From Propionibacteriaceae bacterium (lineage in GTDB: Bacteria > Actinomycetota > Actinomycetes > Propionibacteriales > Propionibacteriaceae): a stretch of DNA of 64,000 bases. The DNA is taken from NCBI GenBank assembly GCA_031267645.1, contig JAIRYW010000039.1, forward strand, positions 35,142 to 99,141. Direction: 5' to 3'. Below, piece by piece: positions 1 through 14,100 of this stretch (its first letter is position 1; each line of letters opens with the position of its first letter). The notes under the pieces are model-generated. The model did no database searches, was not told the DNA's origin, and saw only the letters and a program-made list of their open reading frames with translations. The translations under genes and the position numbers were made by a program.

Positions 1-384
1 CGGCGAACTGACTGGGGTGGCAGTCGCCCCGGGGGCGGCCGGGGCGACTGCCGGCGCCGCCGCGCCAGCGGCGGACTGGGCGGCGGCGGGCGGGGTTGAG
101 TCGAGGCGGGGGGCGGGTGGGCTGGCGGGAGACGGGGCGGTCGACGGCCGGTCGGTCGAATCGCGTTGGAGGCGCTTGTCCCGATTGGCCAAGCTGGCGG
201 CGATCGATTGTGAGATCTTGCTCATGCCGAAATGCTGACTCCCGTCGGACGCCGCCGGGGCGGCGGCCGGTGCGGACGGGCCAGCCGGAGTGGGCGCCGT
301 GGCCCGCTCGAGCGGAATCGGTCCAGTCGTCTCTTCGGGCAAGCCAGAGCTGTCAGGGAGTGATCCAGGCGCTGGACTACTCAC
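1..384 (-). CDS. N-terminal part of probable DUF3566-family membrane protein (cut by window edge)
   Basis: The visible 128 codons start at a GTG preceded by a strong GAGGAGGGG ribosome site six bases upstream, and remain open to the window edge. The peptide is Ala/Pro/Ser-rich low complexity, with a more ordinary stretch around residues 50-75 (HFGMSKISQSIAASLANRDK). In many actinobacteria the gene directly after gyrA encodes a DUF3566 transmembrane protein with a long disordered N-terminus, and position and composition fit that. The diagnostic membrane domain lies outside the window, so the family name is inferred from context only. Confidence 0.6.
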   Translation of the reverse strand, partial: MSSPAPGSLPDSSGLPEETTGPIPLERATAPTPAGPSAPAAAPAASDGSQHFGMSKISQSIAASLANRDKRLQRDSTDRPSTAPSPASPPAPRLDSTPPAAAQSAAGAAAPAVAPAAPGATATPVSSP

Positions 385-508
385 GATCGTTCCCCTCCTC
401 ATCGCTCTGATCCGGCCGACCGGACCAAGCTGACCGCGTTCTTAGAACGACTGGCCTGAACCGTTCCGCCGCCGACGAACGGATCGACCGGGCAGCCGGA
501 CCAGCTCG

Positions 509-3280
<2,772 letters not shown>

Positions 3281-3366
3281 CGATTAGTTCCTTCACTGCT
3301 GGTGATCGGATTGTTGAAGGCCGCTGGTGGCTGGATCCGGAGCGGGCCGGATCGAGCCGAAGCGGT

Positions 3367-5394
<2,028 letters not shown>

Positions 5395-5508
5395 GGATCT
5401 CCTCAACATTGGCTCAGGACGCTCTCCGATGTCGATCGCCCAAGACCGAGTCGTCGAATTGCTGCGGCGGACCGCCCCGCCCGGACGACGTTACGGCCCA
5501 TGTCGGCA

Positions 5509-5514
5509 ATTATA
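5509..5514 (-). promoter_or_regulatory. -10 box of gyrB promoter
   Basis: Perfect TATAAT on the minus strand about 115 bases upstream of the gyrB start, in the only non-coding gap before the gyrBA pair. No good -35 is seen at 17 bases. The remaining roughly 290-base gap (5395-5687) shows no ORF with a ribosome site. Confidence 0.5.
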
Positions 5515-5687
5515 GCTCTTCGCCGGACCGAGCGTGTCGTCGATCGATCGTTTATGGTCTCAGATTTGGCTCTGAACGGCCGAAAATGGGCACTGGAGGC
5601 CTTACGACCCCATCGATGTACCCCCCCGTTGAGGTTGGCCGCCCCGACCTTGTCCGGGCCGGTTGGGCCACCGGCCGACGACTCCGA

Positions 5688-7247
5688 TCAGCGGTACTTC
5701 TCTTGGAAGGCCACCACGGTCTCGAAGGTGCGCCCGTGCATGGCCTGGTAGATCTCCTGCCAAGCCCGGTAGGCGTCTTGGTAACGCTCGACCTGGGCCG
5801 GGTCGGGTTCGTAGTGGCCGGAGACGTGGACCATGTTGGCCGCCCCGCGCGAGAAATCGGAGTAGACGCCGACGCCGACCGCCGCCACGATGGCGGCGCC
5901 CAGGGCCGGAGCCCGGTCGCAGGCCACCGTCTCACAGGGCCGGTTGTAGATGTCGGCTTGCATCTGGCACCAGAAATCGGACCGCGAGATGCCACCGGTC
6001 AAACGGACGGTGTCGAACTGGGGCACATGGCTGGCCACCAGGGCGTCGAACAGATCGCGGAACTCGAAGCAGATCCCCTCCAGGGTGGCCCGCACCAGGT
6101 CGGCCCGGCTGTGGGCGAAGGTCATGCCGACGTAGGTCGCCCTGGCCTTGGCGTCGTAGTGCGGCGTGTTGGCGCCTTGCAGATAGGGCAGGAAGAAGCA
6201 GCCGTTGGCCCCGGGGGCGGAGCGCGAGGCGGCCAGGGTGAGGGAGTCGTAGACCTCGAAGGCGTTGCTGTCGCCGTCGGCCCCGTCGTCGATCTCGGCC
6301 TTGCACCACTTCAGGGCGCTGCCGGCGGTGTTGGACTGGGCCTCCATGACGTACGCCCCGTCCGGGGTGCCCAAGACATGGCATTTACGCTGGGGGTCGC
6401 GCAGGAGGGAGAAGGAGCGTCCGGCCGCGATGCCGGCCGCGCCGCCGCAGGCGTAGGCCATGCGTTGGTCGATGCAACCGGAGCCCAAGCCGCCCGACTG
6501 ATGGTCGCCGGTGCCCATCACCAGCGGCGTGCCGGCGGCCAGGCCGGTGCGGGCCTCGACCTCGGCCGTGACCTGGCCGATGATCTCGCCCGGCTGGCGC
6601 AGGGGGGCCAATTTGTCGGGGTCGACCCCGAAGACCTGGCACAAGGCCGGGCTGTAGGCCAAGGTCTTGTCGTTCAGCTGCAACCAGGGCGTGTTGGTGG
6701 TGTCGTCGTAGTAGTCGTCGGCCCCGTAGGCCTTCGTCATCAGGCCCATCATGGTGTGGATCCGGCTGGCCCGGTGGTAGGCCTGAGGGTCGTGGGCCAT
6801 GATCCACTGCAGCTTGGCTGAGGCCTGGGTCGGCCCCAAGGGCATGCCGGTGCTGTCGTAGAGCTTGCTCAAGCTCCAGCCGGCGGCCTGCAAACGAGCT
6901 TCCATCAGCCCCAGCTGGTCGACCGCCCGGAGGTCCTGCCAGATGATGATGGGCGCGGTGAAACCGCCCTCCGGGTCGCGCGTGGCGATGGTGCAGCGGA
7001 AGACGTCGAAGCTGACCCCGGCCACCTCACGGGGGTCGATCTGGGCCCGGGCCAAGGCCATCCGGGTGGTCTCGTGGAGCGTCTCGACCATGGCCGGACC
7101 CTCGCACTCGACCCGCCCCACGCCGGGGTAGGTCAGCGGGTTGGCGGCCTGGCCCAAGGCGATCAGATTGCCCTTGAAATCGAACACGACAGTACGGCTG
7201 CTGGTGGTGCCGCAATCGACGGCCACCAGGTATCTCTTCTCCGTCAC
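5688..7247 (-). CDS. FGGY-family carbohydrate kinase
   Basis: ATP-dependent sugar or polyol kinase of the FGGY family (xylulokinase, glycerol kinase, LsrK and relatives). The 519-aa length is typical. The N-terminal phosphate-1 loop DCGTTSSRTVVFDFKG is at residues 11-26, a W-Q-D-L-R-A sugar-site motif is near residue 110, and the second ATPase lobe has MGTGDHQSGGLGSG and RLTGGISRSDFWCQMQAD. The start is a GTG after GGGGTGCGGC. Substrate cannot be assigned: the protein is not a close match to classic glycerol kinase or XylB, and no transporter or isomerase flanks it. A TACAGT hexamer about 25 bases upstream could be its -10. Confidence 0.85.
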   Translation of the reverse strand: MTEKRYLVAVDCGTTSSRTVVFDFKGNLIALGQAANPLTYPGVGRVECEGPAMVETLHETTRMALARAQIDPREVAGVSFDVFRCTIATRDPEGGFTAPIIIWQDLRAVDQLGLMEARLQAAGWSLSKLYDSTGMPLGPTQASAKLQWIMAHDPQAYHRASRIHTMMGLMTKAYGADDYYDDTTNTPWLQLNDKTLAYSPALCQVFGVDPDKLAPLRQPGEIIGQVTAEVEARTGLAAGTPLVMGTGDHQSGGLGSGCIDQRMAYACGGAAGIAAGRSFSLLRDPQRKCHVLGTPDGAYVMEAQSNTAGSALKWCKAEIDDGADGDSNAFEVYDSLTLAASRSAPGANGCFFLPYLQGANTPHYDAKARATYVGMTFAHSRADLVRATLEGICFEFRDLFDALVASHVPQFDTVRLTGGISRSDFWCQMQADIYNRPCETVACDRAPALGAAIVAAVGVGVYSDFSRGAANMVHVSGHYEPDPAQVERYQDAYRAWQEIYQAMHGRTFETVVAFQEKYR

Positions 7248-7458
7248 GCCGCACCCCCTGACGTGTGACTGTACAAGGGCGGCTCAAGCCGATTGGGGGA
7301 GCGGCTTGGCCCCTGGACTGCGGTCCAACTTAGCCGGGCCGACCCAGGCTGGGCAAGACCGCCGCCGGCCACTGACACGGTCCGCCCGGGCCGACCGGCG
7401 GACCGGCCGCTCCGGCCCTCCCCCAGCGGCTCCGGTCGGCGGTCGCATTCTGAAAGAT

Positions 7459-7475
7459 GTCAATTAAAAATTGAC
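7459..7475. promoter_or_regulatory. AT-rich perfect palindrome downstream of galE
   Basis: GTCAATTAAAAATTGAC, two 7-bp arms around AAA, touching the last base of the galE stop codon. It is the most AT-rich spot in this part of the window. It could be an intrinsic terminator for galE or an operator for the FGGY kinase gene 212 bases downstream; the minus-strand arm also reads as TTGACA. Confidence 0.35.
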
Positions 7476-8443
7476 TACATGCCAGCCGGGCGGGCGGCCG
7501 CCCAATCCGAGGCCACCATCTGATCGATCGAGTGGCGCATGCTCCAATCCAGGTCTGCGGCGGCCAGGTCGGCGGCGGCCACGATCCGAGCCGGGTCGCC
7601 CGGCCGCCGCGGCTGTACCACCGGCTCGAAGGGGAGGCCGGTGACGCGGGCGAAGGCGTCCATGATCTGGCGCACCGACAGACCCAGGCCAGAGCCCAGG
7701 TTGTAGACCGGGCGCAGTGGGCGGCCGGCGGACAAGGCGGCGGCGGCCACGGCGTGGCTGTGGGCCAGGTCCTGGACGTGGACGTAGTCGCGCACGCAGG
7801 TGCCGTCCGGCGTCGGATAGTCGTCGCCGAAGATCTGCGGTGTGCCCTGGGCGCGCAGACGCCCGATCACCAGCGGGAAGAGGTTGTGCGGGCTGGTGTC
7901 GTAGACCTCGGGCGTGCCGGAGCCGACGACGTTGAAATAGCGCAGGGAGACCTGGCGCAGACTGGGCCGGGCCAAGGCCTGGTCGCGCAGCAGCCACTCG
8001 CCGATCAGCTTGGTCTCGCCGTAGGGCGACTCCGGATGGGTCTCGGTCTGCTCCGTCACCAACTCGACCGTCGGGGTGCCGTAGACCGAAGCCGACGACG
8101 AGAAGACGAAATTGTCGACGCCGACGGCCGCGGCGGCGGCCAGCAGGGAGACCATGCCGGTCACGTTCTGGGTGTACGTGTGCAAGGGCCGGGACACTGA
8201 GACGCCGGCGTATTTGAAGCCGGCCAGGTGCACCACGCCAGCCACCGACCAGTCGCGCAGGGTGCGCTCGACCAGATCCTGGTCGATCACGTCGCCGACC
8301 ACGAAGGGGACGCCCGCCGGCACGAACTCGGCCCGCCCGCTGGACAGGTCGTCGATCACGACCGGCTCGAAGCCGTGTTCGGCCAAGGCCCGCACGACGT
8401 GGGCGCCGATGTACCCGGCCCCGCCAGTCACCAACCAGCGCAT
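7475..8443 (-). CDS. galE: UDP-glucose 4-epimerase
   Basis: Interconverts UDP-galactose and UDP-glucose with bound NAD. It is an extended short-chain dehydrogenase: nucleotide loop TGGAGYIG (residues 6-13), SSSASVYG near 115-122, and the catalytic pair Tyr141/Lys145 in SPYGETK. Length 322 aa is normal. It starts two bases after the stop of the upstream pyrophosphorylase gene, and its GGAAGGAGA ribosome site lies inside that gene's last codons, so the two are translationally coupled in one operon. Confidence 0.95.
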   Translation of the reverse strand: MRWLVTGGAGYIGAHVVRALAEHGFEPVVIDDLSSGRAEFVPAGVPFVVGDVIDQDLVERTLRDWSVAGVVHLAGFKYAGVSVSRPLHTYTQNVTGMVSLLAAAAAVGVDNFVFSSSASVYGTPTVELVTEQTETHPESPYGETKLIGEWLLRDQALARPSLRQVSLRYFNVVGSGTPEVYDTSPHNLFPLVIGRLRAQGTPQIFGDDYPTPDGTCVRDYVHVQDLAHSHAVAAAALSAGRPLRPVYNLGSGLGLSVRQIMDAFARVTGLPFEPVVQPRRPGDPARIVAAADLAAADLDWSMRHSIDQMVASDWAAARPAGM

Positions 8444-8445
8444 CT

Positions 8446-9813
8446 TCAGTCTCCTTCCAACCAGGTCCCGTCCGGCACCGTGCCGGAGCCGGACAGGCGC
8501 ACCCGCCCCGCCACTTGGACGTCGGCGCCGAAGCGCCAGTCGCCCTCGACGGTCAGACTGGCCGAGTCGGCCAGGCGCAGGGGGAACGGCAGGCGGGCTT
8601 CGAAGTCCGCCAGACGACCGTAATAAGTCTTGTCCAGGGACAGCACCGGCAGGTCGCTGGTGCGGGCCAGCGGGATGTGGTCCGGGCCCAAGCTGTAGAC
8701 GTCCGAGCGCAACAGAGCCAGCTCGTTGGTGGTCTTGACCGGCAGGAAACGACGGCGCGACACGGCCACGGCGGCGGCCCCCTCGAAGACCTCGATGGCG
8801 GCCCCCATGGCGGATTCGATCTGGTACACCGCCGGCGAGGCCGGATCGTTCGGATCGACCGTCTTGGCGTTGCGGATCAGCGGCAGCCGCAGCACTCCGC
8901 CGGTGGCGGCCAGCTTGGCTTTGAGAGCCGGCAGGTCGAACCAGAGATTGTTGCAGTGGGTGTACGGGTGGACGGCCGCGTCGGTGAAATGGACCATGTC
9001 CTGGGCCGGCGTCTGGGCCGACTCGCGCAAGATCAGCCGCCCGTCCGAGCGCCGCCGGGCCAGATGGCCGCCTTTCAAATCCATCTCCGTGCGCAAAGTG
9101 ACTTCAGCCGCGAAGGGGGCGCCGCTGCGGGCGAACCAGCCGGCCAGGGCGGGCGACGGGGCGCAGCCCAAATTGTCCGAGTTGGAGACCGAGGCGTACC
9201 GCATCCCGGCTGCGATCAAGCGGTCCAGCAGGCCGGAGTCGAGCAGGGTCGGATAGAGGTCGCCGTGGCCGGGCGGGCACCACTCCAGCCGGCGGTTGGC
9301 CGGCCACTCGACCGGGTGGAGGTCGGCCCGCAGCAGCTTCGGCTCTTGGCTTTGGACCATGTCCAAGGGCAGGTCCCCGACGGCCAGGTCAGGGTACGCC
9401 GCTAGGGCGGCCAGGCAGTCGGCCCGGGTGTTGAAGGAGTGCAGGAAGACCAAGGGCAAGCGGACCTGGTAAGTCCGGCGGACGTGCTGGACCTGACGGG
9501 CGATCAGGTCCAGGAAGGTCAGCCCGTCGCGCACCGGCAACAAGGACTTGGCCCGGTCCAGACCCATCGAAGTGCCCAGCCCGCCGTTCAAACGGATGAC
9601 GACGGTCTGAGCCAGGGCCTGGCGGTCGCCCGGTTGTTCGGCCTGGTCGTCGACCCGCTCCGGTTGGTCCTCCGGTTCGATCTGCCGCTCCGGGATCAGG
9701 CCGGTCGAGCCGGAGGCCAGTTCGGCGTAGTAATGGGCGAAAATGCTGCACGCGGTCGGATTGACCCCGGCCGCGCGCATCTTGGCCAGGGCCAGTTCGA
9801 GTCCTTCGGGCAC
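8446..9813 (-). CDS. UDPGP-family nucleotide-sugar pyrophosphorylase (UTP-hexose-1-phosphate uridylyltransferase)
   Basis: Eukaryotic-like UDPGP family rather than bacterial GalU. The nucleotide loop LNGGLGTSMGLDRAKS is at about residues 75-90, and VSNSDNLG and KGGHLARR follow the family pattern. It should transfer UMP from UTP to glucose-1-phosphate and possibly to galactose-1-phosphate. The GTG at 9813 (455 aa) is chosen because a perfect TATAAT lies seven bases before it, giving a leaderless mRNA; the longer ORF starting at 9894 would overlap divergent galK and has no ribosome site. With galK and galE adjacent and no galT, it may replace GalT. That role is inferred. Confidence 0.85.
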   Translation of the reverse strand: MPEGLELALAKMRAAGVNPTACSIFAHYYAELASGSTGLIPERQIEPEDQPERVDDQAEQPGDRQALAQTVVIRLNGGLGTSMGLDRAKSLLPVRDGLTFLDLIARQVQHVRRTYQVRLPLVFLHSFNTRADCLAALAAYPDLAVGDLPLDMVQSQEPKLLRADLHPVEWPANRRLEWCPPGHGDLYPTLLDSGLLDRLIAAGMRYASVSNSDNLGCAPSPALAGWFARSGAPFAAEVTLRTEMDLKGGHLARRRSDGRLILRESAQTPAQDMVHFTDAAVHPYTHCNNLWFDLPALKAKLAATGGVLRLPLIRNAKTVDPNDPASPAVYQIESAMGAAIEVFEGAAAVAVSRRRFLPVKTTNELALLRSDVYSLGPDHIPLARTSDLPVLSLDKTYYGRLADFEARLPFPLRLADSASLTVEGDWRFGADVQVAGRVRLSGSGTVPDGTWLEGD

Positions 9814-9820
9814 GCCTGCG

Positions 9821-9852
9821 ATTATAAAGGGCGGACCGGTCGCGGACCGGTC
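9821..9852. promoter_or_regulatory. Shared divergent promoter of the pyrophosphorylase and galK genes with tandem 11-bp repeat
   Basis: The minus strand has TATAAT at 9821-9826, seven bases before the GTG of the pyrophosphorylase. The same box reads TATAAA (9823-9828) toward galK. Immediately beside it GCGGACCGGTC occurs twice in perfect tandem (9831-9841 and 9842-9852), one helical turn apart and each with the palindrome ACCGGT, as expected for a repressor site controlling both directions. Regulator unknown. Confidence 0.55.
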
Positions 9853-9877
9853 GACGCCACCACCGCCGGAGGATGCC

Positions 9878-11047
9878 ATGACGGACGCCGCCACCGCAGC
9901 AGTTGAATTGTTTGAACAGGTCTACGGCGGTCCGCCGGCCGGGGTCTGGCAGTCGCCCGGACGGGTCAATCTGATCGGCGAGCACACCGACTACAACGAC
10001 GGCTTGGTGTTGCCGATCGCCCTGCCCCAACGTACTTTCGCCGCCGTCCGTCCTCGGACCGACCGGCGGCTACGCCTGGCCTCGTCCGGCCAGACCGGCC
10101 AGACCGAGGTCGAGTTGGACCAGATCGCCCCCGGCCACCCGGCCGATTGGGCGCGCTACCCGGCCGGCGTGCTGTGGGCCCTGGCCCGGGCCGGCCACAT
10201 CACGCCAGGTTTGGACGTGGCCATCGCCTCGGACGTCCCGATCGGAGCCGGCCTGTCCAGTTCGGCCGCTTTGGAGGGCGCCGTGGGAGCGGCCCTGTCC
10301 GACTTGGCCGGCCTCGGTTTACTGGCCGACGACGAGGGCCGGCGCCAGCTGGCCGAGTTGTGCCAACAGGCCGAGAACGAGATCGCCCTGGCCCCCACCG
10401 GCGGCATGGACCAAGCCGCCAGCCTGCGCTCGCGGGCCGGCCACGCCCTCTACCTGGATTGCGCCGACGGCTCGGTCAGCCACGTCCCCTTCGACTTGAC
10501 GGCGGCCGGGATGGTCTTGCTGGTGGTCGACACCGGGGCCACCCACGCCCTGGGCGACGGCCAGTACGGCTCCCGCCGGGCCGACTGCGAACAGGCCGCC
10601 AGCCAACTCGGCCTGCATAGCCTGCGCGCCCTCGACCCGGCCGAGTTGGAACACGCCCTGGGCGACCTGTCGCATCAGCGCTTGCGCCAACGGACCCGCC
10701 ACGTGGTGACCGAGATCGAGCGCGTGCGCCAAGCCGTGGCCGCCTTGGAGCGGAGCGACCTGGTCGGCTTGGGCCGTCTCTTCACGGCCTCCCACCTCTC
10801 GTTGCGGGACGACTACGAAGTCTCCGCCCCCGAGTTGGACACCGTGGTCGACACCGCCCTGGCCGGCGGCGCCCTGGGGGCGCGTATGACCGGCGGCGGT
10901 TTCGGCGGCTCGGCCATCGTCCTGACCCCGACCGAGGCCGTGGCCGAGCTGCGCCAGGCCATCGACCAAGCTTTCCTGCAGGCCGGTCACGCCAGTCGGC
11001 CGACCTTCTTCGAAGCCGTCGCGGCGGGACCCGGCGGCCCCGCCTGA
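9878..11047 (+). CDS. galK: Galactokinase
   Basis: Phosphorylates alpha-D-galactose at C1, the first committed Leloir step. All three GHMP-kinase motifs are present: GRVNLIGEHTDY (residues 28-39), PIGAGLSSSAA (about 120-130) and TGGGFGGSAI near 338-346. The ATG at 9878 follows a CGGAGGATGCC ribosome site; an in-frame extension back to 9743 would run through the divergent gene and is rejected. The 389-aa length is typical. It is divergent from the pyrophosphorylase-galE operon across 64 bases, suggesting common control by galactose. Confidence 0.95.
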   Translation: MTDAATAAVELFEQVYGGPPAGVWQSPGRVNLIGEHTDYNDGLVLPIALPQRTFAAVRPRTDRRLRLASSGQTGQTEVELDQIAPGHPADWARYPAGVLWALARAGHITPGLDVAIASDVPIGAGLSSSAALEGAVGAALSDLAGLGLLADDEGRRQLAELCQQAENEIALAPTGGMDQAASLRSRAGHALYLDCADGSVSHVPFDLTAAGMVLLVVDTGATHALGDGQYGSRRADCEQAASQLGLHSLRALDPAELEHALGDLSHQRLRQRTRHVVTEIERVRQAVAALERSDLVGLGRLFTASHLSLRDDYEVSAPELDTVVDTALAGGALGARMTGGGFGGSAIVLTPTEAVAELRQAIDQAFLQAGHASRPTFFEAVAAGPGGPA

Positions 11048-11159
11048 CGGCGCTCGATCAGCCGCCTGGGGAGCGGCGTCGGCCCACAATTGGTGAGGCC
11101 TGTCCAAAGGCGCCAAACTAGCGCCAGAAATAACCTCGCCGACTCCGTCAGACTGGTGA

Positions 11160-14100
11160 ATGGGGACATCGTTGTTCAGGCTGGCCCGATCCTCTTTGCG
11201 CCACCGCGCCGTAGTGGCTTTGGTGACCCTGTTGGTGGCGGCGGCCGGCCTTTACTCCGCCTTCACCTTGGAGCGTCGGCTGACACCAGACTTGCGTCTT
11301 CAGACCGTGGCGGTGGTCGTGTCCCATCCAGGCGCCTCACCCGAATCGGTCTGCCGCCAGTTGACCGAGCCGGTCGAGACGGCTCTGCGCGACCTGCCCG
11401 AGGTGGTCGGCGTCACCAGCACGGCCGTCACCGGCCAATCGGTCAGCCTGGTCGAGTTCGCCACCACCACCGACCTGGAGGCGGCCCGGCTGCGGCTGGT
11501 GGATCTGTTGGCCAATCTGGCCCGGGGTTGGCCGGAGCAGGTCTCCAGCCAGGTCACGCCGCTGTCGGCCGACGACCAACCGGACGCTCAGGTGGCCGTG
11601 TTCGGCTCGGCCACCGATTCGCCCGATCCGGGCCTGATGGCCCAGGTCGCCCGGGACTTGGTCTTGCCCCGGCTGACTCAGATCGAACAAGTCCGAACGG
11701 TGGTCCGGTCGGGGGCGACTGACAATGTCATCACGGTGACGCTGCGGCCGGCCGCCCTGGCCCAATACGGCCTCGACGCCGCCCAGGTGGTGTCGGTTCT
11801 GCGCGATCTCGGCCTGACCGGTCCGGGCGGCGTCCTCAGCTCCGGCGACCGGTCGGTCGCGGTCCAGCTCGGCGCCCCGGTCACGACCGTGGACGAGTTG
11901 CGGGCCGTCCCGCTGCGAGTCATCCAGTCGACACCGTCCTCCAACCCCACCCGTTCCACCCCGGCCCCCAGCCCGACCGTCACCACGGTGACCTTGAGCA
12001 TGGTGGCCGAGGTCGCCCTGGGACCGTCTCCGGCCGAGTCCCGGGCCCGTTCTAACGGTCGTCCGGCCGTGTTGTTGACGGTGGTCAAGACTGAGCGGGG
12101 CGACTTCTTGGATCTGTCCCAGGCCTTGGCCGAGACGGTCCGCCAACTCAACCCGACCCTGGCCCAGAGCGGCCTGACGGCCCAAGTCGTGTTCGACCAG
12201 GCTCCCTTCCTGGAACGGACCACCGACTGGCTGGCCCGCGACGGTCTGATCGGCTGGGGTGTCTGTCTGCTGGTGGTGCTGGTCGGCCTGCTCAGCCTGC
12301 GCTCCGCCCTGGTGGCGGCGGTGGCCTGGCCGATCGCCCTGCTGGGCGGTCTGACCGCGCTCCGCTTGACTGGGGCCAGTCTCAACCTGATGACCCTGGC
12401 CGGATTGGCGGTGGCTCTGGGTCGGACGGTGGACGACTCCCTGGTGGTGTTGGAGAACGTCAAACGCCACTTGGCCTACGGCCAACCCAAACGGGCCGCC
12501 ATCGTCTCAGCCGTGCGCGAGGTGGCCGGCCCCATCGCCGCCACCACCGCCGCCACCGGGGCGGTCATGGCGCCGCTGGCCATCTGGGGCGGCCTGGCCG
12601 GCCAGCTCGGGCGGCCCTTCGTCTTGGCCCTGGCGGCCGCGCTGTCGAGTTCCCTGTTGGTGTCGCTGGCGGTCGTGCCGGTGCTGTGCCAATGTCTGCT
12701 CAAGGCCTCCATCACCTTGGACGCCGAGGACGCCGACCGCCGCCACCACAACGCCGAGGCCCGGCGGCGTCAGGGCTTGGGCCAACGGGCCTACCTCGGT
12801 TTACTGCGTCCGACCTTGCGCCACCCGGTCGTGACCGTGGCGCTGGCTCTGCTGGCGATGGGCGGGGCGGCCTGGTTGGGCCGCGGCCTGGAGACCGGCT
12901 TCTTGAATTCCGACGGTCGCGACACCCTGTTGGTCACCCAGGTCTTCCCGCCGGACAGCTCTTTACCAGCCCAGGACGCCCAGGCCAGCCGGGTCGAGGA
13001 CGCTTTGCTCAAACTCGATTTCGTGCGCACCGTCCAAACCACGGTGGGCGGCCCCTCCATTCCCACCCAGTTCAACCCGACCGGCCAGCCCCAAGCCACC
13101 TTCAGCGTCACGGTGCGGCCCGAGGCGGCCGCCGAGGCGGCTCAGTCGATCCAGCTGGCCTTGAGCGGTCTGGGTTCGGTGACCGAACCGGTGGCGGTGT
13201 CGGAGCCGGCCTGGCGTGACACCGCCCCAACCGTCGACCTGATCGTCCGGGCACCCGACCAGGCCAGTTTGACGGTCGGCCTGGAACTGGTCCGGGACAT
13301 GGTCCAGGGGTTGGATCGGACCGGCCCGGTGAGCAGCCCGGAGACCGTCTGGCAGGACTTGGTCCAAGTCACCGTCGACCGCCAGAGAACGGTGGAGGCC
13401 GGTCTGACCGAGGCTCAAGTGACCGCTGTGGTGGCGGCCGCGACCCAGCCGGCCCGGATCGGCGCCTTGGCCTCGGGCTCCACCGTGATCGACGTCCTGG
13501 TGGCTCTGGGGCAGGCTCCGAGCACGGTCGAGGAGCTGGCCGAGCTGCCGCTCGGCGACGGGCCGGCCGGCCCGCTCCGACTGGGCCAATTGGCCTCGAT
13601 CGAGACCGTGTCGACGCCAGCCGTCATCACCACCGACCAGGGCCAGCGCTCGGCCACGGTCCGGCTCAGCCCGGCGGCGGCCGATCTGCCCCATCTGTTG
13701 AGCCAGCTGGAGCCGGCCTTGGAACGGTTACAGCCTCAACTGCCGCCCGGTTCGACGGTGCGGACGAGCGGCCTGGCCGATCTGTCGAGCCAGTCTTGGG
13801 CCGGCATCGGTCTGGCTCTGCTGGCCGGCCTGGTGGTGGCCTACGGCGTCATGGTGCTGGCTCTGCGCGGCCCTCTGACACCCGTCGTGCCACTGCTGGC
13901 GCTGCCCTTCAGTCTGGGCGGCGGCCTGGTCGGTCTGCTCTTGGGCGGCGCTCCGGTCGGCCTGCCGGCCCTGGTCGGCGGGGCCCTTCTGATCGGGTTG
14001 GCCGCCTCCAACACGCTGGTCTCGGTCAACTTAGTCAATCAATCCCGTCAGGCCGGTTTGGACTTGGACGAGGCTCTCTTGGAGGGGACCCGCCAACGCC

